Shown: positions 59,360 to 64,000 of the stretch, one piece after another
Layout: every line of letters begins with the position of its first letter
Position numbering within the stretch: the stretch's first letter is position 1
Assembly: GCA_036250195.1 (NCBI GenBank)
Contig: JAVHZZ010000005.1
Span: forward strand, 67,949,505 to 68,013,504
From: Mixophyes australis
Taxonomy: Eukaryota; Chordata; Amphibia; Anura; Limnodynastidae
Direction of reading: 5' to 3'
Length of the DNA: 64,000 nt
Position numbers and translations under genes: made by a program
The notes under the pieces: model-generated
Databases searched by the model: none
What the model saw: the letters and a program-made list of their open reading frames with translations, nothing else
Told to the model about the DNA's origin: nothing

Positions 59360-59945
59360 AACTAACCTCCATCCATGATCTCTTTCCCTTAATCAACCTC
59401 AACCTTCTGGTGATATCAGAAACATGACTCTCACAGTCAGCCTAACCTGTAGCCCTTTAACTTGCTGGTCTTCACTTCACTCACACATTCATTCCTGATA
59501 GCAGACAATGAGGTTTGGTCTGTATCTTAAGAGACATACTTATTCCATCACTCTCATTCCCATAATTTAAAGTACATCCTATTTGGATTTTCAGTCCCCC
59601 CCTCTCTACTTGTTGCCCATATGGATCACCCCAACAATTCTTGAGCATTTCTCTGCCTGGATCCCTAATTTCTAATCCTCTGACGCATAGACCATCCATT
59701 TTGGATGATTTCAAGATCATAGACTCTCCTGGACTACCAGCGGACCAACTGTTCTACTCATTGTAACAGTACCTACCATTATTTTATTTTCTCACACCTT
59801 TGTGCAGATACTGATTTCTTTAACACTCCTTACCCTCTCTCAGAATATCACTTGATCACCTGTAATTCCTTCTCCACCACTTTAATTGCTTTCTTAACTG
59901 TAGCAGAACTAAGCAATCACACACCTGCAAAATATCAGTTCTAAT
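59360..59945 (+). pseudogene. L2 LINE ORF2 endonuclease fragment
   Basis: It begins LTSIHDLFPLINLNLLVISE, the N-terminal endonuclease signature of L2/CR1-type LINEs, then continues with numerous stops and frameshifts to the hAT insertion at 59946. The interrupted frame resumes after 62950. Confidence 0.7.
59938..59945. repeat. Left target duplication of the deleted hAT copy (GTTCTAAT)
   Basis: Identical to 62943-62950; shares its first six bases with the duplication of the complete copy. Confidence 0.95.
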
Positions 59946-60002
59946 TAGAGATGGGCGGGTCTGGTTCTCCGAGAACCGAACCCACCCGAACTTTGGGTAT
60001 CC

Positions 60003-60030
60003 GAGTACCGAGCTGAGCAGCTCGGTACTC
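60003..60030. repeat. Subterminal hairpin of the deleted hAT copy
   Basis: Same 13-bp arms (GAGTACCGAGCTG / CAGCTCGGTACTC) as 22378-22405. Confidence 0.9.
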
Positions 60031-60115
60031 TCCCGCCCATTCCGAATCCAAATCGAGGCCGAACGTCATTGTGACGTTGTCGGATCTCGGGACTCGGTTC
60101 TCGCGATACTTCAAC

Positions 60116-60127
60116 TTTATAAATACA
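60116..60127 (+). promoter_or_regulatory. TATA-like box of the deleted hAT copy
   Basis: TTTATAAATACA, identical to the box in the complete element, 1.3 kb before the ATG at 61421. Confidence 0.55.
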
Positions 60128-60289
60128 CGCCTCCACAGCAATCCATCGCCATTTGACAGAGGGAGAGAGCAGGGTGTAGTCATAGGCTAATTAGAGCAGG
60201 GACAGAGAATACAATATTGTTCTTGCAATTGCTCTAACCAAAATCGCTAGTGCAGAGAGGAGGATAGAGGTTTATTATTTTTTCTTCAT

Positions 60290-61410
60290 ATTTGGCACTC
60301 CCCAGCGCTTTTGGGGTGTCCCCCATAATTGTGCATTAATATTTCTGGCTGTCAAAAGTCATATCTGTCAGCAGTATCTACTAAATAATTTGTAGCACAC
60401 CTCAGTGCTTTTGGGGTGTCCTCCCTAATTGTGCATTAATATTTCTGGCTGTCAAAAGTCATATCTGTCAGCAGTATCTACTAAATAATTTGTAGCACTC
60501 CTCAGTGCTTTTGGGGTGTCCTCCCTAATTGTGCATTAATATTTCTGGCTGTCAAAAATCATATCTGTCAGCAGTATCTACTAAATAATTTTTAGCACTC
60601 CTCAGTGTTTTTGGGGTGTCCTCCCTAATTGTGCATTAATATTTCTGGCTGTCAAAAGTCATATCTGTCAGCAGTATCTACTAAATAATTTTTAGCACTC
60701 CTCAGTGTTTTTGGGGTGTCCTCCCTAATTGTGCATTAATATTTCTGGCTGTCAAAAGTCATATCTGTCAGCAGTATCTACTAAATAATTTTTAGCACGC
60801 CTCAGTGTTTTTGGGGTGTCCTCCCTAATTGTGCATTAATATTTCTGGCTGTCAAAAGTCATATCTGTCAGCAGTATCTACTAAATAATTTTTAGTACTC
60901 CTCAGTGTTTTTGGGGTGTCCTCCCTAATTGTGCATTAATATTTCTGGCTGTCAAAAGTCATATCTGTCAGCAGTATCTACTAAATAATTTTTAGCACTC
61001 CTCAGTGTTTTTGGGGTGTCCTCCCTAATTGTGCATTAATATTTCTGGCTGTCAAAAGTCATATCTGTCAGCAGTATCTACTAAATAATTTTTAGCACTC
61101 CTCAGTGTTTTTGGGGTGTCCTCCCTAATTGTGCATTAATATTTCTGGCTGTCAAAAGTCATATCTGTCAGCAGTATCTACTAAATAATTTTTAGCACTC
61201 CTCAGTGTTTTTGGGGTGTCCTCCCTAATTGTGCATTAATATTTCTGGCTGTCAAAAGTCATTTCTGTCAGCAGTATCTACTAAATAATTTTTAGCACTC
61301 CTCAGTGCTTTTGGGGTGTCCTCCCTAATTGTGCATTAATATTTCTGGCTGTCAAAAGTCATTTCTGTCAGCAGAATCTACTAAATAATTTTTAGCACTC
61401 CCCAGTGGTT
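60290..61410 (+). repeat. 5' tandem array, 100-bp unit, 11 periods
   Basis: ctcagtgtttttggggtgtc recurs at 60401 and then every 100 bp to 61301, with edge units at 60301 and 61401. Same unit as 21101-22120 in inverse orientation, one unit longer, and with different internal variants (ctaaataatttttag here, ctcaataatttttag there), showing independent homogenisation. Confidence 0.97.
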
Positions 61411-61420
61411 TGCGCTCAGA

Positions 61421-62080
61421 ATGGATTCAAAGCAGTCCACATATGATCTGAATGAGCAACCAGGTTCTGTCACCAGTCCTGATGTTAGTGTTCCCAGTAC
61501 GTCATCTGGCCAAGGCGATGTCAAACAACAGAGTGTTTTCAAATTAGTGCAAAAAACAAAAACCCAAAAAAAATTTACTGTATTGAAGCGAAAAAGAAGT
61601 GTAACTGAGCAAAAGTTAAGTGACGATAAAAAAAAAATTGCAAGCATGCCATTCTACACACGCAGTGGCAAAGAGAGAATGAGGCCTTCACCTTTGGCTA
61701 TTAGTGGCAGATCCCAAAAAGTTACCCAGCCTACAATTGGTGCACAACTACTGTTACGCGTCAAAGCCGAGCTGCAAGATAACAGTGAGGCATTACAGGA
61801 GAATATTTGCTCTGATTCACAAATGACAACAATCCCTGTGGAGAGTCCATCCAACAGTGGGATGTCTAATCGTGAGCATTCTGCTGATGTGTGCCTTAAT
61901 AGCCCGAGTGTAGCCGGTGATACCCAAATTGAGGATGCCACTTTGGAATTAGAAGAGGATGAGGGGGAGATTTGTGTAGGCGACGAGGGCGCTAATGATG
62001 ATGTTGATGATTATGATGCAGACAGATACCAAATTGCCTTTCTCAATTTCTATTTATATTCTAGATTATATAACGGCTGA
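61421..62080 (+). pseudogene. Truncated hAT transposase N-terminus (219 aa)
   Basis: The first ~196 residues match the intact transposase almost exactly (K49 replaced by Q; E193 by D). It then runs out of homology at DDVDDYDAD, where a deletion joins the acidic stretch to sequence of the 3' array, and stops after a further 20 or so unrelated residues. It retains the KRKR basic motif and the TRSGKERMRP motif but no zinc finger or catalytic domain. If expressed it could only be a small nuclear fragment. Confidence 0.93.
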
Positions 62081-62084
62081 ATAG

Positions 62085-62560
62085 TTTTCTATTTTACTCC
62101 TAGTGGAGAGAGGATCTGATGCAGACAGATACCAAACTGCCTTTGTCCATTTCAATTTATATTGTACAGTATATAACGGCTGAATTTATTAGTATTTTAT
62201 ACAAGTGGAGGGGGGCCTAGAGAGACAGAAACCAAACTGGCTTTCTCCATGTCAATTAATATTGTACAGTCTATAACGGCTGGATTTTTTGGTATTTTAT
62301 ACAAGTGGAGGGGGGCCTAGAGAGACAGAAACCAAACTGGCTTTCTCCATGTCAATTAATATTGTACAGTCTATAACGGCTGGATTTTTTGGTATTTTAT
62401 ACAAGTGGAGGGGGCCTAGAGAGACAGAAACCAAACTGGCTTTCTCCATGTCAATTAATATTGTACAGTCTATAATGGCTGAATTTTTTGGTATTTTATA
62501 CAAGTGGAGGGGGGCCTTGAGAGACAGAAACCAAACTGTCTTTTTCCATTTCTTTACATA
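62085..62560 (+). repeat. 3' tandem array of the deleted hAT copy, ~100-bp unit
   Basis: Units with gagacagaaaccaaactgg, ctttctccatgtcaattaat and tataacggctggatttttt recur at about 62220, 62321, 62419 and 62519, with more diverged units before. Homologous to 17196-17945. Confidence 0.93.
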
Positions 62561-62942
62561 TTTAACTATAAGTGTAGGGTGTAATATAGATTCAAAGACG
62601 ATGGCTGCATTGCCAATATGCATAGATGGAGAGGAAGACAATCTGTTTTGTGTGTAGAATAGGCCTACCAACGAAGAATTAAACAGTTTTTTTGGATGAT
62701 TTATTACCTCAACAATTAGATTACTTGTCTCTAAAACAGTTGGAGCACTAAATTGGGTTATTTTAGGCACAAAAACATGTATTTTCCAACAAAATAGCAA
62801 AACAAAACCAAACAAAACCAAAACCAAAACCAAAACACGCAATGGCGGTTTTGCAAAACCAAAACCAAAACCAAAACACGACGGTAATCCAGATCCAAAA
62901 CCGAATCCAAAACCAAAACACGGGGGTCAGTGACCATCTCTA

Positions 62943-62950
62943 GTTCTAAT
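62943..62950. repeat. Right target duplication of the deleted hAT copy (GTTCTAAT)
   Basis: Identical to 59938-59945. Confidence 0.95.
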
Positions 62951-63570
62951 CATTGTCAATAACTTTGCACCTTCTCACTACATCCACCTGTCCTGCTCTG
63001 GCAGGACCACATCTCAATCACACCACAGCACAGCAACAGCCCTCGGGTGGCATCAGACATGACAGGCACACAAAAGAAATGCACTGGCTTCAGAAACTGT
63101 GCCACAAAATACGTTTCATAATTCTCAAATATACAGCTACCTATGACTTCTACCTAAATCTCTGGAGACTAACAAACAGATATACTTCCAATATTTAATT
63201 TCAGCTGAGGTTCTTAACCCAAAATGCCTCTTACATACATTTAAATCTCATCTAAATCCTTCTTAACATATTCTATCCGATTACCACCCCTCTACACAGG
63301 TCACAAAGAAAACTGACATTTATTCTCCTTCATTACTCAAACAACCTATTGACCTGTAAATGCTTTGCTTTCCCATTCTGGCTGAAGCAATGTGCAATCC
63401 ATGACACTTAACCTCATGTACCAAACTCCTGTTTTGCTATAGATTAAAAGCAGGGCCCTCTTACCTCTTTGCCTGTTTGCTAATACTCAGTCTCATTTTA
63501 TTCTTTCCATTATCTTACTGTCTTACTGTCTGTAAAGCCACTTAGTGGATTCTGCAGACAGACTTTTAGA
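62951..63570 (+). pseudogene. L2 LINE fragment continuing after the hAT insertion
   Basis: A frame with NPKCLLHTFKSHLNPS at about 63217-63265 matches the inter-domain region of L2-type ORF2. From about 63450 agcagggccctcttacctct and tgtaaagccacttagtgg are a degenerate L2 3' tail. The reverse-transcriptase part is absent, so the LINE was already internally deleted. Confidence 0.6.
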
Positions 63571-63612
63571 GCCTAAATGGTACTCACCTTTATAAAAGAG
63601 TACTATTATGAT

Positions 63613-63981
63613 CAGGGCCGGATTAAGGAAATGGAGGCCCCTGGGCTAAGGGGGCCCCCATTCCCCTGTGAGGCCCCCAATGTGAGCCGCCTGCCGCCCC
63701 CCTGTGAGGCCCCCCAATCGCTTACCTGTCACTGCAGTCCTCCTTCCGTGGTGCGCTATAAGCTCCTTACTGAGGAGATCTCGCGAGACCTCCTCAGTAA
63801 ACAGATTACTAAGCACCAGGGACGGATGACTGCAGTGAAAGTGCTCAGCAGCATTGATCAGGCTAGGGGCGCCCCCGCCCCCGGACCGATCAATAATGCT
63901 GCTGAGGACTTTGAAGGGCCCCCTGGATGCCCGAGGCCCCTGGGCTGTAGCCCACTTAGACCTCGGGTTAATCCGGCCCTG
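63613..63981. mobile_element. hAT-type MITE, 369 bp
   Basis: Ends CAGGGCCGGATTAAGG and the complement of GGTTAATCCGGCCCTG form a good inverted repeat. The 8-bp duplication ATTATGAT lies at 63605-63612 and 63982-63989. The open frame at 63577-63996 is fortuitous and crosses both ends. Confidence 0.93.
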
Positions 63982-64000
63982 ATTATGATAAATTAAAGTT

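Larger units (their letters stand above)
59946..62942 (+). mobile_element. Internally deleted hAT element, 2,997 bp, sibling of 16797-22462
   Basis: It begins TAGAGATGG and ends CCATCTCTA with an exact GTTCTAAT duplication at 59938-59945 and 62943-62950. It is inverted relative to the complete copy. It keeps the hairpin end, TATA-like box, an 11-period 100-bp array, codons 1 to about 196 of the transposase, part of the second array and the CCAAAA-repeat end. About 2.3 kb of the coding region, including BED, core and dimerisation domains, is missing. Both termini are intact, so it could be moved in trans by the full-length protein. Confidence 0.95.

Noticed and set aside
62297..62842. 181-residue minus-strand frame
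   Set aside because: Translation of the 3' tandem array and CCAAAA repeats, present only because the unit is open in that frame.
63577..63996. 139-residue frame at the window end
   Set aside because: Runs through both ends of a hAT MITE.

Overview
The window looks like intergenic or intronic DNA from an amphibian, most likely a frog. There is no operon structure and no clear intact host gene. Many interspersed repeats are of kinds familiar from anuran genomes: L2-type LINE tails ending in a GCGCT(G/A)CGGAAT...TATATAAATAAATGATGATG pattern, a tRNA-headed SINE sharing that tail, foldback MITEs, hAT, Helitron-like and TTAA-flanked elements, endogenous retrovirus fragments, and long TA and TATC microsatellites. 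The species assignment is inferred from repeat style only.

The centrepiece is a structurally complete hAT DNA transposon at 16797-22462 (5,666 bp). It has a 9-bp terminal inverted repeat (TAGAGATGG), a perfect 8-bp target duplication (GTTCTATG), and a single uninterrupted 997-codon transposase on the minus strand. The protein has a BED zinc finger, the RNase-H-fold acidic residues, the C..H and RW motifs, and the C-terminal hAT dimerisation motif. A shorter, internally deleted sibling lies inverted at 59946-62942 (2,997 bp, duplication GTTCTAAT). A more distant, broken relative lies at 33698-36733 (3,036 bp, duplication TTAATTTT). All three share an unusual plan: a GC-rich hairpin-bearing end with a TATA-like box, a tandem-repeat array before the transposase start codon, the BED transposase, and an opposite end rich in TTTTGG(G) repeats. 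The two close copies also carry a second ~100-bp tandem array after the coding region.

Layout: 0-1.9 kb is a protein-frame-preserving minisatellite (30-bp unit). 2-14 kb is old repeat debris with L2 tails, a palindromic MITE at 9994-10168 and a foldback. 14148-15833 is a non-autonomous hAT-like element. 16.5-22.5 kb is a SINE interrupted by the complete hAT. 23752-23944 is a hAT MITE. 25.8-26.5 kb is a degenerate minisatellite with a higher-order repeat. 32.4-33.3 kb has two exon-like segments. 33.7-36.7 kb is the third hAT relative. 38.3-38.5 kb is a long TA tract. 41.2-41.7 kb is a Helitron-like element. 42.9-46.1 kb is a broken endogenous retrovirus (integrase and envelope parts) with two nested insertions. 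47.3-47.7 kb is a SINE between 52-bp direct repeats. 51.8-52.5 kb is a TPR-like processed pseudogene. 56.1-57.7 kb is a minus-strand L2 LINE relic. 59.0-63.6 kb is a plus-strand L2 relic carrying a MITE and the deleted hAT copy. 63613-63981 is a final hAT-type MITE.

The interacting parts are the transposons: the intact transposase could in principle act on its own ends and on those of the deleted copy, which keeps both termini. Everything else appears to be passive sequence.
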